A stretch of DNA of 64,000 nt from Azohydromonas aeria (lineage in GTDB: Bacteria > Pseudomonadota > Gammaproteobacteria > Burkholderiales > Burkholderiaceae_C), in NCBI RefSeq assembly GCF_009760915.1, contig NZ_VIDQ01000011.1:62001-126000 (forward strand). The letters run 5' to 3'. The notes below the pieces were generated by a model that saw only the letters and a program-made list of their open reading frames with translations, searched no databases and was not told where the DNA came from. Shown piece after piece: positions 48,176 through 59,651 of this stretch. The position numbers were made by a program, and so were the translations under genes. The first letter of the stretch is position 1; each line of letters starts with the position of its first letter.

Positions 48176-50095
48176 TCAGCCCTTGTTGGCGATGGACTCG
48201 GCGATCTTTTGGCTGAAGTCGGTCGAACTCATCACCCCAAGGTCCTGATTGCCCCGGGCGCGCACTGCAACGGCCCCGTTTGCCTTCTCCTTGTCGCCCA
48301 CGACGAGGATGAACGGAACCTTTTGCAAAGAATGCTCGCGGATTTTATACGTGATCTTCTCGTTGCGCAAATCCGCCTGGGCTCTAACTCCTTGTTTTTG
48401 AAGCTGTTTCACCACTTCCTGGGCATATTCCGCCTGCGCGTCGGTGATGCAGGCCACCACGGCCTGCACCGGCGCCAGCCAGGTCGGCAGCGCACCGGCG
48501 TGCTGCTCGATCAGGATGCCGATGAAGCGCTCCATGCTGCCGACGATGGCGCGATGCAGCATCACCGGCGTGCGGCGCTCGCCGGACTCGGCCACGTACT
48601 CCGCGCCCAGGCGCTGCGCCATGGAGAAGTCCACCTGCATCGTGCCGCACTGCCACTGCCGGCCCAGCGCATCCTTGAGCGTGTACTCGATCTTCGGCCC
48701 GTAAAAGGCGCCATCGCCCGGGGCGATGACGAACTCGCAGCCCGAGCGCTTGAGGCTCTCGATGAGCGCCTGCTCGGCCTTGTCCCAGATCTCGTCGGAG
48801 CCGATGCGCGCCTCGGGCCGCGTCGCGACCTTGTAGAGGATGTCGGTGAAGCCGAAGTCCTTGTAGACCTTCTGCAGCAGCGCCGTGTAGGCCACGCACT
48901 CGTCGAGGATCATGTCCTCGGTGCAGAAGATGTGGCCGTCGTCCTGCGTGAAGCCGCGCACGCGCATGATCCCGTGCAGCCCGCCGCTGGGCTCGTTGCG
49001 GTGGCACTGGCCGAACTCGCCGTAGCGCAGCGGCAGGTCGCGATAGCTCTTGATGCCCTGCTTGAAGATCAGGATGTGGCCCGGACAGTTCATCGGCTTG
49101 AGCGCGTAGTCGCGCTTCTCCGACTCGGTCGTGAACATGTTGTCGCGGTACTTGTCCCAGTGGCCGGTGGCTTCCCACAGCGAGCGGTCGATGATCTGCG
49201 GACCCTTGACCTCCTGGTAGCCGTTGTCGCGGTAGACGCGGCGCATGTACTGCTCCACCTCCTGCCACACGGTCCAGCCCTTGGGATGCCAGAACACCAC
49301 CCCCGGCGCGTGGTCGTCGATGTGGAACAGGTCGAGCTCGCGGCCGAGCTTGCGGTGGTCGCGCTTCTCGGCCTCTTCCAGGCGATGCAGGTACTGCTGC
49401 AGCTCGTCCTTGCTGGCCCAGGCCGTGCCATAGATGCGCTGCAGCATCTCGTTGCGGTGGTCGCCGCGCCAGTACGCGCCGGCCACCTTCATGAGCTTGA
49501 AGTGCTTGAGCTTGCCCGTGGAGGGCACGTGCGGGCCGCGGCACAGGTCCTCGAAGCTGCCCTCGCGGTACAGCGACACGTCCTCGCCCTGCGGGATGCT
49601 GCTGATGATCTCGGCCTTGTAGTCCTCGCCCAGGCCCTTGAAGTAGGCCACCGCCTCGTCGCGCGGCAGCACGCGGCGCGTCACGGGCTCGTCCTTTTTT
49701 GCCAGCTCGGCCATGCGCTTCTCGATGGCCGCAAGGTCGTCGGGCGTGAACGGGCGCTTGTACGAGAAGTCGTAATAGAAGCCGTTTTCGATGACCGGCC
49801 CGATCGTCACCTGCGCCTCCGGGAACAGTTCCTTGACCGCGTAGGCCAGCAGGTGCGCGGTGGAATGGCGGATGAGCTCCAGCCCGTCGGGGTCCTTGTC
49901 CGTGACGATGGCCAGCGGGGTGTCGTGCTCGATGCGGTGGCTCAGGTCCACCAGTTTGGCTTCCTTGCCGTGGCCGATGCGCCCGCCCAGCGCCGCCTTG
50001 GCCAGGCCGGCGCCGATCGAGGCGGCCACTTCGGCGACGGTGACGGGGGCGGGAAACTCGCGGCGCGAGCCGTCGGGCAACTGGATGGCAATCAT
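48176..50095 (-). CDS. thrS: threonyl-tRNA synthetase
   Basis: A 639-residue class II synthetase: N-terminal TGS domain (1-60), editing domain with [16 protein letters not shown] and a later [10 protein letters not shown], catalytic core with motif 2 around [16 protein letters not shown], and anticodon domain. Zinc ligands are expected in the MNCPGH region and nearby His residues. First gene of thrS-infC-rpmI-rplT-pheST-ihfA. Its leader holds a Thr-rich peptide and a terminator. Confidence 0.98.
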   Translation of the reverse strand: MIAIQLPDGSRREFPAPVTVAEVAASIGAGLAKAALGGRIGHGKEAKLVDLSHRIEHDTPLAIVTDKDPDGLELIRHSTAHLLAYAVKELFPEAQVTIGPVIENGFYYDFSYKRPFTPDDLAAIEKRMAELAKKDEPVTRRVLPRDEAVAYFKGLGEDYKAEIISSIPQGEDVSLYREGSFEDLCRGPHVPSTGKLKHFKLMKVAGAYWRGDHRNEMLQRIYGTAWASKDELQQYLHRLEEAEKRDHRKLGRELDLFHIDDHAPGVVFWHPKGWTVWQEVEQYMRRVYRDNGYQEVKGPQIIDRSLWEATGHWDKYRDNMFTTESEKRDYALKPMNCPGHILIFKQGIKSYRDLPLRYGEFGQCHRNEPSGGLHGIMRVRGFTQDDGHIFCTEDMILDECVAYTALLQKVYKDFGFTDILYKVATRPEARIGSDEIWDKAEQALIESLKRSGCEFVIAPGDGAFYGPKIEYTLKDALGRQWQCGTMQVDFSMAQRLGAEYVAESGERRTPVMLHRAIVGSMERFIGILIEQHAGALPTWLAPVQAVVACITDAQAEYAQEVVKQLQKQGVRAQADLRNEKITYKIREHSLQKVPFILVVGDKEKANGAVAVRARGNQDLGVMSSTDFSQKIAESIANKG

Positions 50096-50110
50096 CGGGA
50101 ACTCCGGAAA

Positions 50111-50138
50111 TGAAAAAGCGCGGTGGGGAACCGCGCTT
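50111..50138 (-). terminator. attenuator terminator 20 bp upstream of thrS
   Basis: Minus-strand AAGCGCGGT-TCCCC-ACCGCGCTT makes a nine-pair stem followed by T residues and lies between the leader peptide and the thrS ATG. Its 5' arm can also pair with CCGCGCGTC at 50164-50156 (eight of nine pairs through GAAGCGCGG), an alternative antiterminator. Confidence 0.8.
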
Positions 50139-50170
50139 CGAGAACGAAAAGGCTGGACGCGCGGAACCGA

Positions 50171-50218
50171 CTAGGCAAAAACCTCGGTGCTGGTCGGGGT
50201 CGGCGTTCGCGGTGTCAT
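50171..50218 (-). CDS. thrS leader peptide, threonine-rich (15 residues)
   Basis: A 16-codon reading frame in the thrS leader encodes MTPRTPTPTSTEVFA and stop; five of 15 residues are Thr (codons ACA, ACG and three ACC). AAAGG lies ten bases before the ATG. Downstream are mutually exclusive pairings: leader CCGAC with GTCGG just past the stop, CCGCGCGTC with GAAGCGCGG, and the terminator. Ribosome stalling at Thr codons when charged tRNA-Thr is low would favour the antiterminator and thrS expression. Confidence 0.7.
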   Translation of the reverse strand: MTPRTPTPTSTEVFA

Positions 50219-50314
50219 AACCAAGCTGCCTTTCTCGCTCTTGCTGATTCGTGGGTGAATGGCCCGGATTCTAGGCCAGGCCGCCTGGCCCCTCCGTTGC
50301 GGTGTTGTAGCGGC

Positions 50315-50788
50315 TCAGTATCGATAGAGCTGCCCGTTCTGCAGCCGCACGCGGTCGCCCACGCGCAGGTCGCCGAGCTCGGCGTAGTCGAAGGCCCGCG
50401 CGCTGCCGTCGTCGAACTGCACGGAAACGCGGATCGCCCCGTTGCTGCCCTGCCCGCGCTCGATCTGGTTGCCGATCAGCGCCCCGCCCACGGCGCCCAG
50501 CACCGTGCCGGCATTGCGCGCCGACGAGCTGCCGCCAAACTGCCGCCCAACCACCGCGCCGACCACGCCGCCGATGACGGCACCGCCGCCGCTGGTCTCG
50601 CTGCCCACGCGCCGGATGTCGGTCACCCGCCCGGCCTGGGCATAGGCCGGCTGCGGCTGCGGCGTGCCCCAGCCGTAACCCGGCTGCGGGTACTGCGGGT
50701 AAGACGGCGCCCTGCCCACCGGCTGCTGCGCGCAGCCCGCCAGCAGCGCCGCCGCCAGCACCACTCCCATCGACTTTCTGGATTGCAT
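50315..50788 (-). CDS. glycine-zipper 2TM-domain lipoprotein
   Basis: A 157-residue envelope protein. Signal peptide with lipobox LLAGC (about 15-19) predicts a lipoprotein. A Pro/Tyr/Gln-rich linker is followed by a glycine zipper (GGGAVIGGVVGAVVGRQFGG and GTVLGAVGGALIGNQIE) and a C-terminal beta-rich part ending LRVGDRVRLQNGQLYRY. Similar to SlyB/PcpA-like surface lipoproteins of unclear role. ATG 50788 is preferred over GTG 50800 because GGAG lies nine bases before it. Confidence 0.88.
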   Translation of the reverse strand: MQSRKSMGVVLAAALLAGCAQQPVGRAPSYPQYPQPGYGWGTPQPQPAYAQAGRVTDIRRVGSETSGGGAVIGGVVGAVVGRQFGGSSSARNAGTVLGAVGGALIGNQIERGQGSNGAIRVSVQFDDGSARAFDYAELGDLRVGDRVRLQNGQLYRY

Positions 50789-50890
50789 TGCCTGCTCCAC
50801 GCGCCTGACAGCGGCGCGCCTGCATCAGCAACGGGCGACCAGCACCCGCGGTTGATGCTCGCGGCCCGGCAACTGCAACCGGATGTGCCC

Positions 50891-51466
50891 TCAGCGCCGA
50901 GCGATCACGCCGCAGCCGACGCGGGCGCCGGAGTTGCCCGCCGGCTGGCTGCGGTAGTCGTCGGGCTGCGCATGCACGACCACCGAGCGGCCGACCACGT
51001 CGCTCATGCCGCCCGTGCCCACCGAGACGCCGCGCAGCATGACGCGCACGTCCACGTTGCCGCTGCCATCGGCGCGCAGGTTGGGCATGTCGCCGGCGTG
51101 GCGCGGGCCGTCCTGCGGGCCGTGCGGCTGGTTGTCCGGGTTGAAATGGCCACCGGCGCTGGTGGCGTCGGGCGCCGAGCAGTCGCCCTTCTCGTGCACG
51201 TGGAAGCCATGCTCGGCATTGGGCTTGAGGCCCGAGAGCCGCGCATGCACCATCACGTGCCCGCCCATGTCGTGGAAGCCCACCATGCCGCTGACGGTCT
51301 GCCCCTGCGTGGGCGCGACCGTGGCCATGGCCGAGGGCATGTTGGCCATGCCGCCATGGCCGTGCATGCCGCCCTCCGGCCCGCCGTGCCGGTGCCCGGC
51401 ACAGCCCGCCAGCGCCGCGGCCAGCGCCGCCAGACCCGCGAACCTGCTCCAAACTGTGATGTTCAT
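50891..51466 (-). CDS. sodC: Cu/Zn superoxide dismutase, lipoprotein form
   Basis: A 191-residue periplasmic or envelope-bound SodC that dismutes superoxide. The signal peptide ends at lipobox LAGC; a His/Gly/Met-rich stretch GHRHGGPEGGMHGHGGM follows, possibly capturing copper. Metal ligands lie in GFHVHEKGDC, GGHFNPDNQPHG and VVVHAQPDDY, with the Cys pair in GDCSAP and VGCGVI. ATG 51466 has GGAG eight bases upstream; another ATG adds four residues. Confidence 0.95.
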   Translation of the reverse strand: MNITVWSRFAGLAALAAALAGCAGHRHGGPEGGMHGHGGMANMPSAMATVAPTQGQTVSGMVGFHDMGGHVMVHARLSGLKPNAEHGFHVHEKGDCSAPDATSAGGHFNPDNQPHGPQDGPRHAGDMPNLRADGSGNVDVRVMLRGVSVGTGGMSDVVGRSVVVHAQPDDYRSQPAGNSGARVGCGVIARR

Positions 51467-51539
51467 GCCGTTCTCCATGCCAGAGTCATTGAGGCCGCAA
51501 CGATAGCGCGGTCCGGGGCGGCTGCCGCCCCGGGCTCGC

Positions 51540-53885
<2,346 letters not shown>

Positions 53886-54256
53886 CTCGGGTCGCTTCGG
53901 GGGTCTGGGAAAGCGCGCGAGTGTGCCACGTACCCCTGACACCGCCGACCGTCCGCAACCCCGGTGGTGTCAACGCGGGTTAACCACAACTCGTTGCACC
54001 CCCGCAGGACTGAAACGTGAGGTTTGCACGCGGCGGGCTAGTCTGCGCTCGCCCCGTTCAGGTGCATCCCCCGGCACGTTTCGTGCCACTGCGACCCCCA
54101 TGGATCGAGATCGCGACGCCGCTTCTCCGCGGCGCCCGGTCGGAATCGGGTTTGATTTTTCCGGAACGGCGCCGCCCCTTGGCGGCGCCCGGCGCGCATG
54201 CGGCCTGTGGAGCTGCGCGCTCGGTTCAACGTAGCACCCAGGTGCTGAAGTGAGAC
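53886..54256. other. divergent tex-opgH intergenic region
   Basis: About 370 bp. It contains a perfect nine-pair hairpin at 54168-54189, a smaller GGCACG/CGTGCC hairpin near 54073-54087, and GGTTAACC near 53979. No convincing -35/-10 pair or coding potential was recognised. Promoters for both genes are expected here. Confidence 0.45.
54168..54189. promoter_or_regulatory. perfect hairpin in the opgH leader
   Basis: GGCGCCGCC-CCTT-GGCGGCGCC, a nine-pair perfect stem with a four-base loop, 67 bp before the opgH ATG and preceded by a short T run. No T run follows on the plus strand, so it is more likely a leader structure than a terminator. Confidence 0.4.
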
Positions 54257-56488
54257 ATGGAGTCACGCCATCCCGCCGCAATGAGCGTTGAGAAGAACGC
54301 CGCGGCGACCGCCGCCACCGCGCCGCCCATCCACAGGCGGCCGATGATTCCCCGCCGCTGGTTCGGCCCTTACGCCGCGCTGCGCGCCTGGCTCGACATG
54401 GCCGGCGGCGGCGAGCGCGCCCGGCCCCGGCCGCATTCGGGAACGCCGCAACCCGCCTGGCGCGCCGCCGCGCGCCGGCGCCGCGCCGGGCTGATGTCGG
54501 CTACGGTGCTGTCGGCCGCCGCCGCCACGCTGGTGCTGGCGCAACCCGCCACCGCGGACGGGCTGGACTGGGCCGAGGCGGTGCACCTGCTGCTGTTCTT
54601 CCTGCTCTTCGGCTGGGTCAGCGCCGGCTGCTTCACGGCGCTGGCGGGCTACGTCAGCCTGCGCCGCGGCGATCCGTTCGCGCTGTCGGCCGACCGTCTC
54701 CCGGCGGGCGCCGCGCCGGACCCGGCCGCGCGCGTGGCGCTGGCCATGCCCATCTGCAACGAGGACGTGGCCACCGTCTTTGCCGGGCTGCGCGACACCT
54801 GTGAGTCGCTGCGCGCCACCGGACGCGACGCCGATTTCGACGTCTTCATCCTCTCCGACAGCAGCGACCCCGCCCTGCGCGCCGCCGAGCTGCGCGCCTG
54901 CCGCGAGCTGCGCGAGCTGCTCGGCCCGGGACTGGGCGAGCGCGTCTGGTACCGGCACCGGCGCCGGCGCACCAAGCGCAAGGCCGGCAACGTGGCCGAC
55001 TTCTGCCGCCGCTGGGGCGCGCTCTACCGCTACATGGTCGTGCTCGACGCCGACAGCGTCATGAGCGGCGAGTGCCTGGTGAAGATGCAGGCCCTCATGG
55101 AGGCGAATCCGCGCGTGGGCATCCTGCAGACGCAGCCCGTGGCCCGCGGCCACGACACGCTGCACGCCCGCGCCCAGCAGTTCCTCGGCCGCGTGGCGGC
55201 GCCGCTGTTCGGCGCGGGCCTGCGCTGCTGGCAGCTGGGCGAGTCCCACTACTGGGGCCACAACGCCATGCTGCGGATCGAGCCCTTCATGAAGCACTGC
55301 GCGCTGGCGCCGCTGCCGCGGCGCGGCGGGCTGGGCGGCGAGATCCTCTCGCACGACTTCGTCGAGGCCGCGCTGATGCGCCGTGCCGGCTACGAGGTCT
55401 GGCTGGTGGACCTGCCCGGCAGCTACGAGCAGCCGCCGGCGCATCTGCTCGACGAGTTGCAGCGCGACCGGCGCTGGTGCCAGGGCAACCTGCAGAACGT
55501 GTGGCTGGTGGCCGAGCCGGGCTTCGCCGCCGTGCACCGCGCCATGTTCTTCAGCGGCGCCCTGTCGTACATGGCCTCGCCGCTGTGGCTGACCTTCATG
55601 GTGCTGGGCGTGGTCAGCGGCGACGACGCCACGCACGTCTTCGCCGCCGCGCCGCTGCTGTGGGTGCTGACGCTGGCGATGCTGGCGGCACCGCGCGCGC
55701 TGGGCGTGGCGCTGATCCTGCGCCGCGGCCAGGCCGCGCAGTACGGCGGCGCGCCGCGGCTCATCGCCGGGGCGCTGCTGGAGGCGGTGCTGTCGGGGCT
55801 GCAGGCGCCGCTGCGCATGCTGGCGCACACGGTGTTCGTGCTGGGCGCGCTCACCGGGCTGAAGCTGGACTGGAAGTCCCCCGCGCGCGACGCGGTGGCA
55901 CTGCGCTGGCGCGATGCGCTGCGCCGCTTCGGTCCCTGGGCGCTGCCGGCCGCCGTGGTGGCGTGGTGGGGGCAAGTGCCGATGCTGGCCCCCGTGTGGC
56001 TGCCGCTGCTGCTGGCCGTGCCGCTGGCGGTGTGGACCAGCCGCCCCGAGGTCGGCGCCTGGCTGCGCCGCCACAGCTTGTGGCTGACGCCCGACGAGGT
56101 GCAGGCCGGACTGGCGCCGGCACCAGCGCCGACGCCCGTGCCGGTGCCTGTGCCTGTGCCGGCACGCGCCGAAGCGCGCCGCGAAGTGCGCCGCCCGGCT
56201 CCGGCCGGTTCCACCGGCCTGGCCGCGCTGCTGCAGTCGCTGGTGAGCATGCCGGCGCTGCAGCCGCAGCGCGCCCTGGCGCGCGCGCTGGCCATGGTGG
56301 CGCTGGCGCTGCCGGTGGTGCCGGCCGTGCTCACGCCCGAGCGCACGCGCGTGTCGGTGGCATACCTGATGGCCGAGCCCGCGCCCTACGAAGGGCGCAC
56401 CGCCGCGGCCACGCTCGACATGCGCAAGAAGGCGACCAAGAACGTGAAGCGGCGCTACGACCAGCGCAACGTCTCGACGCGGCTGTGA
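54257..56488 (+). CDS. opgH: glucans biosynthesis glucosyltransferase OpgH (MdoH)
   Basis: A 743-residue inner-membrane GT2 enzyme that makes the beta-1,2-glucan backbone of osmoregulated periplasmic glucans. Membrane segments start near 80-97 and 108-130. GT2 motifs: ALAMPICNED (161-170), LSDSSDP (199-205), DAD (264-266), and QRDRRWCQGN in the acceptor region (about 407). Further membrane segments follow, then a Pro-rich linker (APAPAPTPVPVPVPVP) and a basic C-tail. OpgG, its usual partner, is absent from the window; E. coli OpgH is longer, about 847 residues. No strong ribosome site was found. Confidence 0.93.
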   Translation: MESRHPAAMSVEKNAAATAATAPPIHRRPMIPRRWFGPYAALRAWLDMAGGGERARPRPHSGTPQPAWRAAARRRRAGLMSATVLSAAAATLVLAQPATADGLDWAEAVHLLLFFLLFGWVSAGCFTALAGYVSLRRGDPFALSADRLPAGAAPDPAARVALAMPICNEDVATVFAGLRDTCESLRATGRDADFDVFILSDSSDPALRAAELRACRELRELLGPGLGERVWYRHRRRRTKRKAGNVADFCRRWGALYRYMVVLDADSVMSGECLVKMQALMEANPRVGILQTQPVARGHDTLHARAQQFLGRVAAPLFGAGLRCWQLGESHYWGHNAMLRIEPFMKHCALAPLPRRGGLGGEILSHDFVEAALMRRAGYEVWLVDLPGSYEQPPAHLLDELQRDRRWCQGNLQNVWLVAEPGFAAVHRAMFFSGALSYMASPLWLTFMVLGVVSGDDATHVFAAAPLLWVLTLAMLAAPRALGVALILRRGQAAQYGGAPRLIAGALLEAVLSGLQAPLRMLAHTVFVLGALTGLKLDWKSPARDAVALRWRDALRRFGPWALPAAVVAWWGQVPMLAPVWLPLLLAVPLAVWTSRPEVGAWLRRHSLWLTPDEVQAGLAPAPAPTPVPVPVPVPARAEARREVRRPAPAGSTGLAALLQSLVSMPALQPQRALARALAMVALALPVVPAVLTPERTRVSVAYLMAEPAPYEGRTAAATLDMRKKATKNVKRRYDQRNVSTRL

Positions 56489-56515
56489 CGGGGGCCTCCT
56501 GGACGGCTGCGGCGC

Positions 56516-57829
56516 TCAGCCGCCGCTGCCCAGGGCCCGGATCACCCCATCGGCCGCCGCCACCCCGCTGGCGAAGCTGGCGGTGAGCAGGTAGCCGCCG
56601 GTGGGCGCCTCCCAGTCCAGCATCTCGCCGGCGCACCACACGCCGGGCAGCGCGCGCAGGGCGAGCGTGGCCGGGTCCAGCGCCTCGAAGCGCACGCCGC
56701 CGGCGGTGCTGATGGCTTCGGCCACCGGGCGCGGGCGCAGCAGCGGCAGCGGCAGCGCCTTGATCGCCGCGGCCAGCGGCGCCGGGTCGGCGCCGTGCGC
56801 AAAAACTTCCTTCGGCAGCAGCTCGTGCAGCAGCGCAGCCTTGACGCCGTCCAGGTTGAGCCGGCTTTTCAGGTGCGTGGACAGCGAGCGCGCGCCACGC
56901 GGGCGCGCCACCTCGGCGGCGACGAACTCGGCGCCACGGTCCGGCAGCAGGTCCAGCGTCGGCACGGCGTGGCCCTGGCGGTTGATCGTCTCGCGCAGCG
57001 CGGCGGAGGCGGCGTAGACCAGGCTGCCCTCGATGCCCGTCTCGGTCAGCACGCACTCGCCGCGCTGCTCGAACCGCACCGCGCCGTCCTCGCCCACGAG
57101 GCGCAGCGCCACGGTCTTCAGCGGCGCGCCGGCGAAGCGGCCGCGCAGGAACTCGCTCCAGCCCGCCTGGAGGCTGCCGTCGGCGCCGGGACGCGCAGCG
57201 TCGAAGCCGCAGTTGGACGCCTGCAGCGGGGCGATCTCCACGCCGCGCTGCGCCAGCAGCGGCACCCAGGCGCCGTCGGAGCCCAGCCGCGGCCAGCTCG
57301 CGCCGCCCAGCGCCAGCACCACGGCGCGCGCCGCCACGGTGCTTTCGCCCTGCGGGGACTCGAAGCGCAGCGCCGGCGGCGCGCCCGCGCTGGCCGGTGC
57401 AGCGTCCGCCCAGCCGACCCAGCGGTGCCGCATGTGGAACGTGACGCCCAGGCCGCGCAGCCGCTGCAGCCAGGCGCGCAGCAGCGGCGCGGACTTCATG
57501 TCCGTGGGAAAGACGCGGCCGGAGGTGCCGACGAAGGTGTCGATGCCCAGCTCGGCGGACCAGCGCCGCAGCGCGTCGGCGTCGAAGGCGCGCAGCAGCG
57601 GCTCGATCTCGGCGCGGCGCTCGCCGTAGCGGGCGACGAAGCGCTCGAAGGGTTCCGAGTGCGTCAGGTTCAGGCCGCCCTTGCCGGCCAGCAGGAACTT
57701 GCGGCCGACGGAGGGCATGGCATCGAACACGTGCACGCGCAGCCCGGCCTGGGCCAGGCGCTCGGCCGCGATCAGCCCGGCGGGACCGGCGCCGACGATG
57801 GCGACCGAAGTGTCAGGGGGGGTATTCAT
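56516..57829 (-). CDS. BaiN/HI0933-like flavoprotein (TIGR03862 type)
   Basis: A 437-residue FAD-dependent oxidoreductase. The dinucleotide fold is VAIVGAGPAGLIAAERLAQAGLRVHVFDA, followed by the family mark GRKFLLAGKGGLNLTHSE, and the C-terminal FAD site GVWCAGEMLDWEAPTGGYLLTASFASG. ATG 57829 is the usual start; upstream extension was dropped. The substrate is unknown for most of this family. Last gene in the AidB direction, 84 bp after it. Confidence 0.9.
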   Translation of the reverse strand: MNTPPDTSVAIVGAGPAGLIAAERLAQAGLRVHVFDAMPSVGRKFLLAGKGGLNLTHSEPFERFVARYGERRAEIEPLLRAFDADALRRWSAELGIDTFVGTSGRVFPTDMKSAPLLRAWLQRLRGLGVTFHMRHRWVGWADAAPASAGAPPALRFESPQGESTVAARAVVLALGGASWPRLGSDGAWVPLLAQRGVEIAPLQASNCGFDAARPGADGSLQAGWSEFLRGRFAGAPLKTVALRLVGEDGAVRFEQRGECVLTETGIEGSLVYAASAALRETINRQGHAVPTLDLLPDRGAEFVAAEVARPRGARSLSTHLKSRLNLDGVKAALLHELLPKEVFAHGADPAPLAAAIKALPLPLLRPRPVAEAISTAGGVRFEALDPATLALRALPGVWCAGEMLDWEAPTGGYLLTASFASGVAAADGVIRALGSGG

Positions 57830-57913
57830 GAGGCGGCGCAGTGTGCCACCGCGGGACCCGTGGCCGCCGGATTCGCCAGGCTCAACCGTGACGGCCTGCC
57901 CGGCCGTCAACTT

Positions 57914-59563
57914 TCAAGGCCGCGCCCGCTCCAGCAGCAACTCCACGTCGCAGCCCGGCGGCAGCAGCCCGAACACGTCGGAAGCCGCGTCGAGGCGCGC
58001 GGCGCAGAAGGCGGCGAAAACGCCTTCTGGCGCCTGCCGCCGCAGCAGCGCCGCCTGCAGCAGCAGCGCCACGTCGCGCGCCAGGCGCCGCGCCTGGCCC
58101 TCGTCGGCCGCGGCGCCAAGCCGGTCCGGCAGGGCAGCCGCCATCGCCTCGGCGCCGCGGTGCGCGCCGCGCAGCGGCTCCAGCTCCACGCGCAGCATCT
58201 CGGCCACGCCCGGCGTGCGCAGCGCGCGCAGCAGGTCCAGCGCCATGACGTTGCCGGCGCCCTCCCAGATGGAATTGAGCGGCATCTCCCGGTACAGGCG
58301 CGCCATGACGCCGTGGCCGTCGTCCTCGACGTAGCCGTTGCCGCCCAGGCACTCCATCGCCTCCTGCCCGAAATGGCTGCCGCGCTTGCAGACCCAGAAT
58401 TTCGCGATCGGCGTGAGCAGCCGCCGCAGCGCCGCCGCGTGCGCATCCGGCGCGTGCTCGCCGGCGTCCCCCGCCGCGGCCAGGCGCATCACCAGCGCCG
58501 TGGCGCCCTCCACTTCCAGCGCCAGGTCGGCCAGCACGTTGCGCATCAGCGGCTGGTCGATCAGCAGCCGGCCGAAGGCGCGGCGCTGGGCCACGTGGTG
58601 CAGCGCCAGCGCCAGCGCCTGGCGCATCAGCCCGGCGCTGCCCAGCGCGCAGTCCAGCCGCGTGAGCGAGCCCATCTCCAGGATCTGCTGGATGCCGCGC
58701 CCCTCCTCGCCCACCAGCCAGCCGAAGGCGCCGTCGAACTCGACCTCGGACGAGGCATTGGCGTGGTTGCCCAGCTTGTCCTTCAGGCGCTGGATGCGCA
58801 GCCCGTTGCGCGTGGCGTCCGGCAGCAGGCGCGGCATGAAGAAGCAGGTCGGGCCGGCGCCGGTCTGCGCCAGCACCAAGTGCGCGTCGCTCATCGGCGC
58901 GGAAAAGAACCACTTGTGGCCGGTGAGCCGGTAGCAGCGTCCCCAGGCCGTGTCCTGGTCGAACTCGGCGCGGCTGGTGTTGGCGCGCAAATCCGAGCCG
59001 CCCTGCTTCTCGGTCATGCCCATGCCCATGGTCAGCCCGGCCTTGCGCGGGCCCGGCAGCGGGCGCGGGTCGTAGGCCGGCGCGCACAGGCCGGGGCCGA
59101 ATGTCTCGAACACGGCCGGGTTGCCGCGCAGCGCGGGCGTCGCGGCATAGCTCATGGAAACCGGGCACATCGTGGCCGCCTCCAGCCCGTTGAAGAGCAG
59201 GAAGCCGGCCGCGCGCAGCAGGTGCGCGCCGGGGCCGCGCGCCCAGGGCGCGGCCTGCAGCCCGTGGCTCGCGGCGCTGTGCATCAGCGCGTGGTAGGCC
59301 GGGTGAAACTCGACTTCGTCGATGCGCCGCCCGGCGCCGTCGAAGGAGCGCAGCCGGGGCGGGAACCGGTGCGCCAGCCGCGCCTGGGTGAGCATCGCGC
59401 CGCTGCCGACCTCGCGGCCCAGCGCGTGCAGCGGCGCCAGGTCCAGCCCCGGCGCCAGCGCGCGCAGCGCCTCCTGCAGCGGCCGGTGCCCGGCAAAGGC
59501 ATCCACGTCGGCGAGCTCGCTGCTCTGGTTGAAGACCTCGTGGGTGGGCTGCTGCTGCGCCAT
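57914..59563 (-). CDS. aidB: AidB-type acyl-CoA dehydrogenase homologue
   Basis: A 549-residue flavoprotein close to E. coli AidB (541 residues), which binds DNA and is induced by alkylation stress. N-terminal THEVFNQSSEL is the AidB tag; GMGMTEKQGGSDLRANTSRAE, GHKWFFSAPMSDAHLVLAQT, LKDKLGNHANASSEVEFDGAFGWLVGEEGRGI and REMPLNSIWEGAGNVMALDLLR match along the length. The acyl-CoA dehydrogenase fold binds FAD. Whether it is a repair factor or an enzyme here is unsettled. Confidence 0.93.
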   Translation of the reverse strand: MAQQQPTHEVFNQSSELADVDAFAGHRPLQEALRALAPGLDLAPLHALGREVGSGAMLTQARLAHRFPPRLRSFDGAGRRIDEVEFHPAYHALMHSAASHGLQAAPWARGPGAHLLRAAGFLLFNGLEAATMCPVSMSYAATPALRGNPAVFETFGPGLCAPAYDPRPLPGPRKAGLTMGMGMTEKQGGSDLRANTSRAEFDQDTAWGRCYRLTGHKWFFSAPMSDAHLVLAQTGAGPTCFFMPRLLPDATRNGLRIQRLKDKLGNHANASSEVEFDGAFGWLVGEEGRGIQQILEMGSLTRLDCALGSAGLMRQALALALHHVAQRRAFGRLLIDQPLMRNVLADLALEVEGATALVMRLAAAGDAGEHAPDAHAAALRRLLTPIAKFWVCKRGSHFGQEAMECLGGNGYVEDDGHGVMARLYREMPLNSIWEGAGNVMALDLLRALRTPGVAEMLRVELEPLRGAHRGAEAMAAALPDRLGAAADEGQARRLARDVALLLQAALLRRQAPEGVFAAFCAARLDAASDVFGLLPPGCDVELLLERARP

Positions 59564-59651
59564 GGCCGGCCTTTCCGCGGGCGGGGCCCGTCCTGTCCGG
59601 ACATGCTAGGCCAGCGGACCCGGCCGTGTGGCCGAATCCGCGTGCCGGGGC

